Shown: positions 1-7,167 of the stretch, piece after piece
Layout: each line of letters begins with the position of its first letter
Position numbering within the stretch: the stretch's first letter is position 1
Assembly: GCA_902607585.1 (NCBI GenBank)
Contig: CACLKP010000001.1
Location: 1-64,000, forward strand
Source of the DNA: an uncultured Pelagibacteraceae bacterium
Lineage (GTDB): Bacteria > Pseudomonadota > Alphaproteobacteria > Pelagibacterales > Pelagibacteraceae
Direction of reading: 5' to 3'
Length of the DNA: 64,000 nt
Translations under genes and position numbers: made by a program
Notes under the pieces: generated by a model
Databases searched by the model: none
Seen by the model: the letters and a program-made list of their open reading frames with translations, nothing else
Told to the model about the DNA's origin: nothing

Positions 1-141
1 TGCACTAGTATGTAAAATATTAATATTTAGTATTCCATTTGTAATTTTTTGTTTATTTAACCAATTCAGAGTTTCTTTTGTAAAATCATATAACCCTTGA
101 CCTTTTGTTTTTATATTTATGTCATGAAAAACTTGCTGCAT
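1..141 (-). CDS. yjbQ: YjbQ/UPF0047 family protein, N-terminal part (runs off the window)
   Basis: Reading the minus strand from the ATG at 141 gives 47 residues without a stop to the window edge. The translation opens MQQVFHDINIKTKGQGLYDF and ends with LHTSA. The pattern of I-x-T-K-G-x-G-L-Y-D-F-T near residue 12 followed by an HTSA motif is the signature of the YjbQ (UPF0047, secondary thiamine-phosphate synthase-like) family, whose conserved His/Thr/Ser cluster sits in HTSAS. Only about a third of the usual 130-140 residues is present. The start lies 2 bp after the cutA stop on the same strand, so the two are probably co-transcribed. The cellular role of YjbQ is poorly established. Confidence 0.8.
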   Translation of the reverse strand, partial: MQQVFHDINIKTKGQGLYDFTKETLNWLNKQKITNGILNINILHTSA

Positions 142-143
142 TA

Positions 144-461
144 TTAACTCTTCGTTTGTTCTTCTATCCATTTTTTAAATTCAATATGAGCTGATTTGAT
201 TGGAAAAGCTGAAACAGCAGGACACTCATAACTATGCTCATTAGTGATAAACTGCATTGCTTTTTTTACCTTGGATTGAGAGGTTTTTACTATCATTGAA
301 CATTCCTTGTCCATCATGGTTTTTTTTTTCCAAACATAGGTTGAATAAATAGTTGGAATAATATTTGTACAAGCGGCCAATTTATTCTTTACTAATTTAC
401 CACCTAATCTTTGGGCTTCTTTCAGAGATCCAAACGTTACATATATAAAATAAACTTTCAT
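144..461 (-). CDS. cutA: Divalent-cation tolerance protein CutA1
   Basis: The 105-residue product has the normal CutA1 length and fold pattern: an N-terminal beta strand (VYFIYVTF), the KLAACTNIIP segment near residue 27-37 typical of CutA1, a Y-x-W-K strand, and a C-terminal ECPAV...W region (residues 79-98). CutA1 is a trimeric, ferredoxin-like-fold cytosolic protein linked to copper and divalent-cation tolerance; its biochemical function is unsettled. It precedes yjbQ by 2 bp. The family call is secure from these motifs, the physiological role is not. Confidence 0.93.
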   Translation of the reverse strand: MKVYFIYVTFGSLKEAQRLGGKLVKNKLAACTNIIPTIYSTYVWKKKTMMDKECSMIVKTSQSKVKKAMQFITNEHSYECPAVSAFPIKSAHIEFKKWIEEQTKS

Positions 462-490
462 TAAATGACTTATTTCTATTCTTTAATTAT

Positions 491-832
491 CTACTTTACC
501 TGAATATTATGCATTGTATTTATTATAACTACACCAACGATAATTAACGTAAGCCCAATGATTGTAGGAACGTTAGGTATTTGATTATATTTAAAAACTC
601 CAATGATGGTTATAGCGGCAATTCCCAGTCCTGACCAAGTAGCATATGTTATTCCTACCGGTATGTACCCAACCACATGTGACATGAAATAATACGAAAA
701 ACATATAGTTATTAAGCAAATTATAGTTGGCAACCACCTTGTAAAACCTGCTGTGTCTTTGACAAGACTAGTTCCAGTAATTTCAAGAACTATAGCAAAA
801 CCAAGAAATATATAGGCGTAAGTAAGGTTCAT
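491..832 (-). CDS. Small multidrug resistance (SMR/EmrE-type) transporter
   Basis: A 113-residue, four-helix membrane protein with the SMR layout. Glu17 lies in the first helix in the context VLEITGTSL, matching the essential membrane-embedded Glu14 of EmrE that couples proton and cation binding. The helix 2-3 region carries the Y-A-x-W-x-G-L-G motif (residues about 63-71) typical of the family. SMR proteins work as dimers in the inner membrane and export hydrophobic quaternary cations or guanidinium (Gdx subtype). Given the quaternary-amine genes elsewhere in the window, betaine-like substrates are conceivable, but this is only inference. It ends 29 bp upstream of cutA and may share its transcript. 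Confidence 0.9.
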   Translation of the reverse strand: MNLTYAYIFLGFAIVLEITGTSLVKDTAGFTRWLPTIICLITICFSYYFMSHVVGYIPVGITYATWSGLGIAAITIIGVFKYNQIPNVPTIIGLTLIIVGVVIINTMHNIQVK

Positions 833-981
833 TTTTTATAATTTAAGTTACCCTCTATATATATACATCTCTACACACATAGAATATGGGGACAATAACA
901 TCCATTTTTGCCTCGCCTTGACAATCTTGACAACAAATAAATTAGTGTGGAAAACCTCAGAAATGGCGTTTTTATTGAGTT

Positions 982-1009
982 TTGGACATTATTATTATCT
1001 AGATATCTA
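982..1009 (+). promoter_or_regulatory. Candidate sigma70 promoter for the small membrane protein pair
   Basis: TTGGAC at 982-987 resembles a -35 box and TATCTA at 1004-1009, in a TATCTATATAT context, resembles a -10 box, with 16 bp between. Transcription would start near 1016-1020 and leave a leader of about 80 nt carrying two inverted repeats before the Shine-Dalgarno. Other TTGACA-like hexamers exist at about 918 and 927, so the choice is tentative. Confidence 0.35.
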
Positions 1010-1036
1010 TATATGGTGTGATAATAACATCTATAC

Positions 1037-1076
1037 GCCACTGATAGTTGATTCGGTGGCACTTGTTTAAACAAGT
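1037..1076 (+). promoter_or_regulatory. Leader inverted repeats upstream of small membrane protein gene
   Basis: Two inverted repeats lie back to back just before the ribosome binding site. The first is an 8-bp stem, GCCACTGA (1037-1044) with TCGGTGGC (1053-1060), closed by an 8-nt loop with one G-U pair. The second is a perfect 16-nt palindrome, ACTTGTTTAAACAAGT (1061-1076). GGGAGG follows at 1084-1089. As RNA they would form two adjacent hairpins directly upstream of the Shine-Dalgarno; as DNA the palindrome could be an operator. Which applies cannot be decided from sequence. Confidence 0.5.
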
Positions 1077-1097
1077 AACCAAAGGGAGGTGTTAAGT

Positions 1098-1313
1098 ATG
1101 AAAATGCTTGCAGGATTTACGGGTACAGTAAGAAGCTTAACCCATGTGGTAATTGCACTACTTGGATTAGGTATCGTTGTATCACTTCTTGGTGGAAACG
1201 TTCCATTCGTAAGTGGCATTGCTGACAATATTGTTGGTTTAGTTCAGTCACTAGGTGATGCAGGAATAGTCGGCTTAATAGCTGCTATTATTATATTAGG
1301 TTTTTACAAATAG
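1098..1313 (+). CDS. Small two-helix membrane protein, paralogue 1 (unknown function)
   Basis: The product is 71 residues from the ATG at 1098. This start is preferred over the GTG at 1089 because the strong Shine-Dalgarno GGGAGG (1084-1089) sits 8 bp upstream, while the GTG overlaps it. Two hydrophobic segments (about residues 17-35 and 55-70) flank a polar stretch containing N-V-P-F and then SLGD-x-GI. The C-terminal half closely resembles the next gene (shared NV-x-F, SLGD-x-GI, LI and a terminal aromatic/basic end), so the two are tandem paralogues. I do not recognise the family. The unusually good ribosome site and structured leader suggest high or regulated expression. It could be a small membrane-stress or transporter-accessory protein; no function is claimed. 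Confidence 0.75.
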   Translation: MKMLAGFTGTVRSLTHVVIALLGLGIVVSLLGGNVPFVSGIADNIVGLVQSLGDAGIVGLIAAIIILGFYK

Positions 1314-1324
1314 ATTTTTTAATC

Positions 1325-1357
1325 CGTTAGTTTTTCCCTCTTAATAATTAACTAACG
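1325..1357 (+). repeat. Inverted repeat after paralogue 1 (possible weak terminator)
   Basis: CGTTAGTT (1325-1332) and AACTAACG (1350-1357) form an 8-bp perfect stem with a 17-nt loop, starting 12 nt past the stop codon; three T residues follow. This may be a weak terminator or a 3'-end stabilising hairpin for the first small gene. Confidence 0.45.
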
Positions 1358-1370
1358 TTTAAAAACCTAG

Positions 1371-1403
1371 CTACCCTGGCCTAAGACTTTGAGGCCAGGG
1401 TAG
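1371..1403. terminator. GC-rich 12-bp hairpin between the paralogues
   Basis: CTACCCTGGCCT (1371-1382) pairs perfectly with AGGCCAGGGTAG (1392-1403) across a 9-nt loop. The stem is much richer in G+C than anything nearby. On the minus strand it is followed by CTAGGTTTTT, so it has terminator character for antisense transcription arriving from the GFA-type gene. On the plus strand there is no U-run directly after it, so there it may act as an RNA stabiliser or processing element between the two small genes. Confidence 0.55.
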
Positions 1404-1430
1404 AAAGTTTAAATAAGTGAAAGGAAATAT

Positions 1431-1667
1431 ATGAAGGCATGGATTATAACGATTAGAAACTATTTAAGACAGTTTATGGAGCTTGGTGTCCTTTTGTTAG
1501 GTGTTTCTGTTATTGCTGAAATACTGTTTGGACCAAATGTTGCTTTTTTAGGTTCACAAGTAACAGCAAATTTAATCACGTTGTTAAATAGCCTAGGAGA
1601 TCAAGGTATAGCTGCCTTAATAATTGTCTTTGCGGTAATAATTACGTATCGAAAGCTATTAAAATAG
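1431..1667 (+). CDS. Small two-helix membrane protein, paralogue 2 (unknown function)
   Basis: The product has 78 residues with a basic N-terminus, a hydrophobic segment at about 16-34, a linker bearing N-V-A-F and SLGD-x-GI, and a second hydrophobic segment at about 57-73 ending in Y-R-K-L-L-K. AAGGAA lies about 6 bp before the ATG. The linker and second helix match the preceding small protein, including the invariant SLGD-x-GI turn, so this is a tandem duplicate that has diverged most in its N-terminus. The basic C-terminal tail predicts a cytoplasmic C-terminus and, with two helices, a cytoplasmic N-terminus. Family and function are not recognised. Confidence 0.75.
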   Translation: MKAWIITIRNYLRQFMELGVLLLGVSVIAEILFGPNVAFLGSQVTANLITLLNSLGDQGIAALIIVFAVIITYRKLLK

Positions 1668-1681
1668 TTTTTATATTTTAA

Positions 1682-2086
1682 TTATTTTGAATAACGACTA
1701 AACTTAAGTAGTGTATTGTTAAGTTTATAATAGTCGAGCTTTCCTTTAACAAATATATTTTTTGTTGTTTTTAATTTGGTTGGGTTTTGAAACATTCCTG
1801 CTGCAATTGAAATGTCATCACTTCCCAAAAATTTGAAAAAAATACTAGCTCCACATTTATTGCAAAAACCACGTCTAGCTTTTTTAGAAGATTTAAACCA
1901 TTTTAAAGTTCTTTTTTTTATGAACTTAATATCTTTTTCGAGAGCATTTGTATAAGCAGCATAGTTGCCATGAGTTTTCATACATTGTCTACAATGACAA
2001 TTTGAAACATGACGAAGAGGTCCTTTTATTTTTAATTGAATTCCGCCACAAAGGCAGCTTATTATTTTGTTATTTCCGCTAGACAT
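1682..2086 (-). CDS. GFA/CENP-V family zinc protein
   Basis: From the ATG at 2086 the product has 134 residues; GGAGG lies 7 bp upstream, which favours this start over a TTG two codons earlier. Cysteines at 11, 13, 30, 32, 35, 75 and 78 (CLCGG, CHCRQC, FCNKCG) give the CxC...CxC-x2-C...CxxC pattern of the GFA (glutathione-dependent formaldehyde-activating, Mss4-like) fold, with two zinc sites. Family members are commonly annotated for formaldehyde-glutathione condensation, though most are functionally untested. Formaldehyde is released by demethylation of amines, so a detoxifying role would suit this window, but this remains inference. Confidence 0.85.
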   Translation of the reverse strand: MSSGNNKIISCLCGGIQLKIKGPLRHVSNCHCRQCMKTHGNYAAYTNALEKDIKFIKKRTLKWFKSSKKARRGFCNKCGASIFFKFLGSDDISIAAGMFQNPTKLKTTKNIFVKGKLDYYKLNNTLLKFSRYSK

Positions 2087-2187
2087 AACCAAGCCTCCAC
2101 ATCCTTATGTTAAACAATTCTATTTCCAATTCAAATAAAATATGATTAGCTAATGACAAAAAAGGATATTTTTTATAAAGTTGATCC

Positions 2188-3015
2188 ATGGATGTAAAAT
2201 TACTTTCTGGAGCTTTAGGAGCTGAAATAAGTGGTATAGATTTAAAGGATACTTCTATAAAAAATTTTGAAAAAATTAATAAGTTACTTTTAGAACATAA
2301 GGTTATTTTTTTTAGGAACCAAAATATTACTGCAGAAGAGCAGTTAGCGCTAGGAAAACATTTTGGACCACTTGAAAAACACGTTTATGTAAAAGGTCGA
2401 GACGAGTATCCAGAAATTGTTAGAATTATTAAAAAACCAAATGAAAAAAATCAATGGGGTGAAAATTGGCACAGCGATGTTAGCTATAATGTTAAACCCA
2501 CAAAAGCGGTAATCTTAAGATCTATTAAAATACCTCCTGTAGGTGGTGATACAATGTTTGCAAATATGGAACTTGCTTGGGAAACGCTAGACAAAAATCT
2601 TAAGGAAAAAATTAAAGATAAGAAAGCTGTTCATAGTTCTTTAGGTGGAGCATTTTTTACAGATGACTATGAAGCAATGGAAAGTAACGGAAATCATACT
2701 GAGTACACAAACGAACATCCAATTGTTCGAACTCACCCAGAAACAGAAAAAAAAATATTGTTTGTGAATTGGACTTATACCAAAAAAATAATTGGTTTGG
2801 AAAAAAAAGAGAGTGATGAAATTTTAGAAAAAATATTTGAACATCAAGCAAGATTAGATTTTACTTGTCGTTTTAGATGGACGGAAAATGCAGTTGCAAT
2901 ATGGGACAACAGAAGTGTGCAGCATTATGCTATATCAGATTTTTTTCCAGGAAGAGGTCTGGGCCACGAAAGAATAATGGACAGAATAGCCATTGAAGGT
3001 GATCGACCTAATTAA
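2188..3015 (+). CDS. TauD/TfdA-family Fe(II)/2-oxoglutarate dioxygenase
   Basis: The 275-residue protein has the TauD/TfdA jelly-roll pattern: a GAEISGIDL opening, F-F-R-N-Q at about 41-45, the HxD metal motif in NWHSDVSY (His95, Asp97), a G-G-D-T-M-F strand, and the distal His246 in QHYAISD followed by Arg262 or Arg266 for 2-oxoglutarate. The family hydroxylates small acids such as taurine, 2,4-D or sulfonates. It is 9 bp upstream of a phosphonate-type HD protein and then a GMC dehydrogenase, so a phosphonate or quaternary-amine substrate is a reasonable inference. Taurine itself is less likely because no tauABC genes are present nearby. Confidence 0.9.
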   Translation: MDVKLLSGALGAEISGIDLKDTSIKNFEKINKLLLEHKVIFFRNQNITAEEQLALGKHFGPLEKHVYVKGRDEYPEIVRIIKKPNEKNQWGENWHSDVSYNVKPTKAVILRSIKIPPVGGDTMFANMELAWETLDKNLKEKIKDKKAVHSSLGGAFFTDDYEAMESNGNHTEYTNEHPIVRTHPETEKKILFVNWTYTKKIIGLEKKESDEILEKIFEHQARLDFTCRFRWTENAVAIWDNRSVQHYAISDFFPGRGLGHERIMDRIAIEGDRPN

Positions 3016-3024
3016 TTTTTAAAG

Positions 3025-3561
3025 ATGAATATAATTGATCAAATTATATCTTCTTATTCGAATAATAAATCTCTTTACATGGGTGAGAAAGTTACAATTG
3101 CTGAACATATGATACAAACTGCTATGCTTGCTGAAAAAAATAATTGCTCAAGTAGTCTTATTTGTTCAAGTTTATTGCATGACTATGGACATTTTATTTT
3201 AGAAAATCCTGATGACTTAGTCAGCAAAGGAAAGGATGGGAAGCATGAAGATGTAGGTTATGAATTTTTAAAGAAATATTTTGTACAAAACGTCGTAGAA
3301 CCAATCAAGTATCATGTTAAAGCAAAAAGATATTTAACAAGAGAGGTGATATATTATCGAATGCTTTCCGAAGCGTCAAAAGTAAGTTTGAAATTACAAG
3401 GTGGAATTATGGACGATAAAGAGGCAAAAAAATTTGAAGGTAATGAATTTTTTGAAGATTCTATCAAATTAAGAAAATTTGATGAAGGAGCCAAAAAAGC
3501 TGACTTAAAAATTAAATCAATAAACGAATATAAAAATCTTTTATCTTCCAAACTGATATGA
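3025..3561 (+). CDS. PhnZ-like HD-domain protein (phosphonate-degradation HDIG type)
   Basis: The 178-residue protein carries the HD metal ligands His28 (AEHMIQ), His52-Asp53 (LLHDYGH) and a later HE/H-V-K-A-K-R-Y-L block, plus LQGG...FE and LRKFD near the C-terminus as in phosphonate-operon HDIG proteins (TIGR03276 type). Tyr18-x-Gly-Glu21 sits at the spacing before the first metal His where PhnZ has the Tyr24/Glu27 pair that gates its di-iron site. PhnZ is a di-iron oxygenase that cleaves the C-P bond of 1-hydroxy-2-aminoethylphosphonate to glycine and phosphate. The upstream 2OG dioxygenase could supply the hydroxylated substrate. It overlaps the next gene by ATGA. Confidence 0.82.
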   Translation: MNIIDQIISSYSNNKSLYMGEKVTIAEHMIQTAMLAEKNNCSSSLICSSLLHDYGHFILENPDDLVSKGKDGKHEDVGYEFLKKYFVQNVVEPIKYHVKAKRYLTREVIYYRMLSEASKVSLKLQGGIMDDKEAKKFEGNEFFEDSIKLRKFDEGAKKADLKIKSINEYKNLLSSKLI

Positions 3562-5144
3562 GATTTGACTATATAATTATTGGAGCTGGATCAGCTGGTT
3601 GTGTTCTTGCAAATAGAATATCCGAAAACAAAAACAATAAAGTTGCAGTTTTTGAAGCTGGAAGGTCGAGCGATATTTGGAAAGTCAAAATGCCTCTTGC
3701 TCTGTTGTACACAATGCATGATCCAAAATATAATTGGAAATATTATTCTGAGCCAGAGCCTTATTTAAATAATAGAAGATTGTTTTGCCCTAGAGGAAAG
3801 ATGATCGGAGGAAGCTCAGCTCATAATGGAATGGTTTTTGTTAGAGGAAATAAAAACGATTATGAAAGATGGGAAAGCTTTGGACTAAAATCTTGGTCCT
3901 ATGACAAAGTTCTTCCTTATTTTAAAAAAATTGAGAATTGGTCGGAAGGAGAAAATCAATATAGAGGTTCCTTAGGGCTGCTCCCAGTTAATCAATCTAA
4001 GAATAGCAATCCTTTGTTTAAAGCTTTTTTAGGTGCCGCTTCTGAAGCCGGGCATAAAATTAACCCAGATATGAATGGAGAATTTCAAGAAGGGTTTGGA
4101 ATGTTTGATACCACAATTCATAATGGTGAGAGAGCCAGCGCATCAAAGTATTATTTAAATCCTGCAAAGAACAGAAAAAATCTAAATATTTTTTCCAACT
4201 CATTTGTTGAAAAAATTATTTTTGATGGAAAAAAAGCTATTGGTATTGAGGTAAAAATTAAAAATAGAATAGAAAAAATTTATGCTGAAAAAGAATTAAT
4301 TTTAAGCGGTGGATCAATTAATTCACCTCATTTATTAATGCTTTCAGGTATTGGGGACGCAGATCATTTAATAGAAAAAGGAATAAATGTTGTTCATGAT
4401 TTAAAGGGAGTTGGAAAAAATCTTCAAGATCATTTAGAAACATACATTCAACAAGAATGCAAAACTTCGAATACTCTTTATACCTACACTAAACTAATTC
4501 CAAAAGTAATCGCAGGTATTCAATGGTTTTTATCTAAATCTGGACCTTGTTCTCAGTCATATTTGGAAGCAGGAGGATTTGCCAAATCCTCTCCTGAAAG
4601 AGAAATATCAAATATTCAATTTCATTTTTTTCCATCATTTGTTATTGACCACGGCTTAGTAAATCCAAGTTCACACGGTTATCAGTTGCACGCAAGTCCA
4701 AATCATCCAAAAAGTAGAGGATCAATTACACTTAATACATCTAATCCATATGATTATCCTAAAATATTATTTAATTATTTAGAACATGAGGATGATTTAA
4801 AACAAACCAGAGAATGTATTCATGTTGCAAGAAAAATTTTATCCCAACCCTCTTTTATAAAACATGCAGGAAAAGAAGTGGGTCCTGGTAGCGATGCACA
4901 ATCAGATGAACAGTTAAATAAATACATCAGGTCAAAAGCAGAAACAGCTTATCATCCTTGTGGTACATTAAAAATGGGAGTTGATAAAATGGCTGTAGTC
5001 GATGAAAACTTAAAAATTCACGGACTACAAAACATAAGAGTAGTTGACGCATCTGTGATGCCAGAAATTCCCAGCGCAAATTTAAACGCACCCACTCTTA
5101 TGATTGCTGAAAAAGCTTCTGATATAATTATAAACAGGAATTAA
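3558..5144 (+). CDS. GMC-family FAD dehydrogenase (choline dehydrogenase-like)
   Basis: At 528 residues this is full length for the GMC family. The FAD-binding GAGSAG lies at residues 9-14, the second GMC signature GGSSAHNGM near 89-97, and the catalytic pair appears as His466 (YHPCG) and Asn510 (SANLNAP). Relatives oxidise alcohols such as choline, glucose or polyethylene glycol, passing electrons to the respiratory chain. Choline to betaine aldehyde is the obvious candidate given the betaine genes in the window, but its tight coupling (4-bp overlap) to the TauD-like and PhnZ-like genes suggests an alcohol made in that pathway. No betaine-aldehyde dehydrogenase follows directly. Confidence 0.88.
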   Translation: MRFDYIIIGAGSAGCVLANRISENKNNKVAVFEAGRSSDIWKVKMPLALLYTMHDPKYNWKYYSEPEPYLNNRRLFCPRGKMIGGSSAHNGMVFVRGNKNDYERWESFGLKSWSYDKVLPYFKKIENWSEGENQYRGSLGLLPVNQSKNSNPLFKAFLGAASEAGHKINPDMNGEFQEGFGMFDTTIHNGERASASKYYLNPAKNRKNLNIFSNSFVEKIIFDGKKAIGIEVKIKNRIEKIYAEKELILSGGSINSPHLLMLSGIGDADHLIEKGINVVHDLKGVGKNLQDHLETYIQQECKTSNTLYTYTKLIPKVIAGIQWFLSKSGPCSQSYLEAGGFAKSSPEREISNIQFHFFPSFVIDHGLVNPSSHGYQLHASPNHPKSRGSITLNTSNPYDYPKILFNYLEHEDDLKQTRECIHVARKILSQPSFIKHAGKEVGPGSDAQSDEQLNKYIRSKAETAYHPCGTLKMGVDKMAVVDENLKIHGLQNIRVVDASVMPEIPSANLNAPTLMIAEKASDIIINRN

Positions 5145-5187
5145 TCAAATGTTTTTTCCGTGGCAAAAAAAATAGAAAAAAGAATGA

Positions 5188-5826
5188 ATGTTTCTTAACA
5201 AAAATAATAATGATCTAATTAAAGAACTAAAAGGAAAAGGAATAGATAAAAATATATTGGATGCTATGAGAAAAGTTGCACGTGAATTATTTGTTAATGA
5301 AGTTTCTTTTCGATACGCTTATGAAAATATTGCACTGCCAGTTGAATGCGAACAAACCATAAGCCAACCTTATGTGGTAGCCTACATGATTGACTGTTTA
5401 AAATTAAAAAAAACCGACAAGGTTTTAGAAGTTGGAACCGGAACAGGATATCAAACAGCAATTATTTCCTATTTGTGCCAAAAAATTTGCACAATTGAAA
5501 TATTTGATAAATTATTTAATCAAGCAAAAATAAACATTGGTAAATTAGGAATTAAAAATGTAATTCATAAACTTGGTAATGGAGCAAATGGGTGGGGAGA
5601 AAAAATTCTATTTGATGCGATTATAGTCAGCGCAGCCTCAGAAAAAATTCCTTTAAAATTACTACAAAATTTGAAAGACCATGGAAAATTAATTATTCCA
5701 ATAAAATATTCGTCGGGGAATCAAAAATTAAAATTAATAAAAAAAAATAGCGAGAGTAGTTTTGATCAAAAAGAATTATTCGATGTTAAATTTGTTCCCC
5801 TTTTAAACAAAAATATTGAACAATAA
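5188..5826 (+). CDS. pcm: Protein-L-isoaspartate O-methyltransferase
   Basis: The 212-residue product has the PCMT arrangement: an N-terminal region with R-E-L-F-V (residues about 31-36), the QTISQPYVVAYM motif near 64, and the SAM-binding VLEVGTGTGYQTA motif near 88-100. PCMT methylates isoaspartyl residues in damaged proteins so they can return to aspartate. Two in-frame-adjacent ATGs occur at 5184 and 5188; only 5188 is in the coding frame. It is 2 bp upstream of acyP and follows the GMC gene by 43 bp. Confidence 0.92.
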   Translation: MFLNKNNNDLIKELKGKGIDKNILDAMRKVARELFVNEVSFRYAYENIALPVECEQTISQPYVVAYMIDCLKLKKTDKVLEVGTGTGYQTAIISYLCQKICTIEIFDKLFNQAKINIGKLGIKNVIHKLGNGANGWGEKILFDAIIVSAASEKIPLKLLQNLKDHGKLIIPIKYSSGNQKLKLIKKNSESSFDQKELFDVKFVPLLNKNIEQ

Positions 5827-5828
5827 AC

Positions 5829-6107
5829 ATGAAAAAACATATTGTCATCACTGGCAAAGTTCAGGGAGTTGGTTTTAGGTATTGGTTATATCAAGCTGCA
5901 AAACAAAGAAATATAAATGGCTGGGTTAGAAACAAAATTTCTGGTGAAGTTGAAGCTCTCCTAATTGGTGATGATGTAGAAATAGATAATCTTATCAGAC
6001 TATGTGAAAAAGGCCCCCCTTCCTCAAAAGTAACAAAGATCAAAGTCCAGAATTATCAAAAGGCATTCCTAAAAAAATCTTTTGATATAATTAATAATGA
6101 TAGCTGA
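5829..6107 (+). CDS. acyP: Acylphosphatase
   Basis: The 92-residue protein has the standard acylphosphatase length and both signature motifs: GKVQGVGFRYW with catalytic Arg17, and GWVRN with the catalytic Asn at about 36. Acylphosphatases hydrolyse carboxyl-phosphate mixed anhydrides such as acetyl phosphate in the cytosol. It ends 3 bp before the stop of the convergent agmatinase-family gene, so the two run tail to tail. Confidence 0.94.
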   Translation: MKKHIVITGKVQGVGFRYWLYQAAKQRNINGWVRNKISGEVEALLIGDDVEIDNLIRLCEKGPPSSKVTKIKVQNYQKAFLKKSFDIINNDS

Positions 6108-6110
6108 TAT

Positions 6111-7097
6111 CTATTTTTTTAAATTGATGCTGATAAGGCAAATTATCTCAAACATTACAGCAGCTGCAACCATTGAGGTTATATTATTCGGGCTATCTTT
6201 TGTTGGCATTAAGCAAGCTACATCTCCGCCAATTACATTTCTGCCTTTTAAACTTTGAAGCAATTTTCTAGCTTCATCCATATTAAATCCTCTAAAGGCT
6301 GATTCTATATTCGCTACTCCAGGAGCTACGGTTGGATCCAAACAATCTAAATCAAAAGTAACGTAAATTGGATTGTCTCCTAATCTATCTAAAATCATTT
6401 TAGAACATTTTTCATGTCCTAGTTCATTATATTCATCCATAGTTATAACCTGATATCCAATATCATAACTTGCTTGCAACCAATCTAAAGTTCTTGGATT
6501 TCCTCTTATTCCAATTTGTGTACTAGTTTTTGGATCAACATTTCCTTGTTTAACAAGATATGAAGCCCAGTGTGCAGCAGATTTTTTTGCACCTAAAAAA
6601 TGATCTAGTTTTTCATAACAATCTGTATGAGCATCAAAATGAACCATGCTAATTTTTTTACCTTTCGTTAATTTAGAATTTTTTTTTGCTAAACTTTGTA
6701 ATATTCCACCAGTAATCGAATGATCACCCCCGATTGATACTACTGGTTTTTCAGCTTTTTCGATATGATCGTAAAAACTTGAAATTCTCTCAATACATTT
6801 TTCATTATCATTTGCTTCTGGAAAAGGAACATCTCCTAAATCATGAATTTTATTTCGTTGCCATGGATCTATCCCATATTGAAGGTGAGATCTTCTTAAC
6901 ATGGCTGAAATATTTCTTACTGCTCTTGGGCCTAGATGTTGGTCTCTTTCTGTTGTTCCATTACCTGTACTGTGTGGCACTCCTACCAGGGCTATATCGC
7001 AGTTCATTGGATCAGGATCATTTTTACATCTAAATAGAGTTGGTATACCCCACCAATAAAGAGTCTCCATCATTATTTGATCTTCTTTTGAAATCAT
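6111..7097 (-). CDS. speB: Agmatinase/ureohydrolase family enzyme
   Basis: From the ATG at 7097 the product has 328 residues. A longer reading to 7253 would add a hydrophobic, family-foreign stretch and overlap the divergent gene, so it is rejected. The manganese motifs of the arginase family are complete: GGDHS (residues 123-127), HFDAHTD (153-159) and TFDLDCLDP with two metal aspartates. The N-terminal GVPHSTGNGTTERDQHLGPRAVR-type region fits agmatinase or guanidinobutyrase/guanidinopropionase rather than arginase. The exact guanidino substrate cannot be fixed from sequence. It faces an EamA permease across about 70 bp, which might move the substrate or product. Confidence 0.85.
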   Translation of the reverse strand: MISKEDQIMMETLYWWGIPTLFRCKNDPDPMNCDIALVGVPHSTGNGTTERDQHLGPRAVRNISAMLRRSHLQYGIDPWQRNKIHDLGDVPFPEANDNEKCIERISSFYDHIEKAEKPVVSIGGDHSITGGILQSLAKKNSKLTKGKKISMVHFDAHTDCYEKLDHFLGAKKSAAHWASYLVKQGNVDPKTSTQIGIRGNPRTLDWLQASYDIGYQVITMDEYNELGHEKCSKMILDRLGDNPIYVTFDLDCLDPTVAPGVANIESAFRGFNMDEARKLLQSLKGRNVIGGDVACLMPTKDSPNNITSMVAAAVMFEIICLISINLKK

Positions 7098-7167
7098 GAA
7101 TTTTATATTACAACATAAAAAAAATATAAAGAAGGTAAAAATCTTGATATAGCTTCCGAAAGTTCTT

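Noticed and set aside
871-1074. Minus-strand open frame of 67 codons in the spacer before the small membrane proteins
   Set aside because: It covers promoter-like and palindromic DNA, has no ribosome site, and is Cys/Arg-rich without family resemblance.
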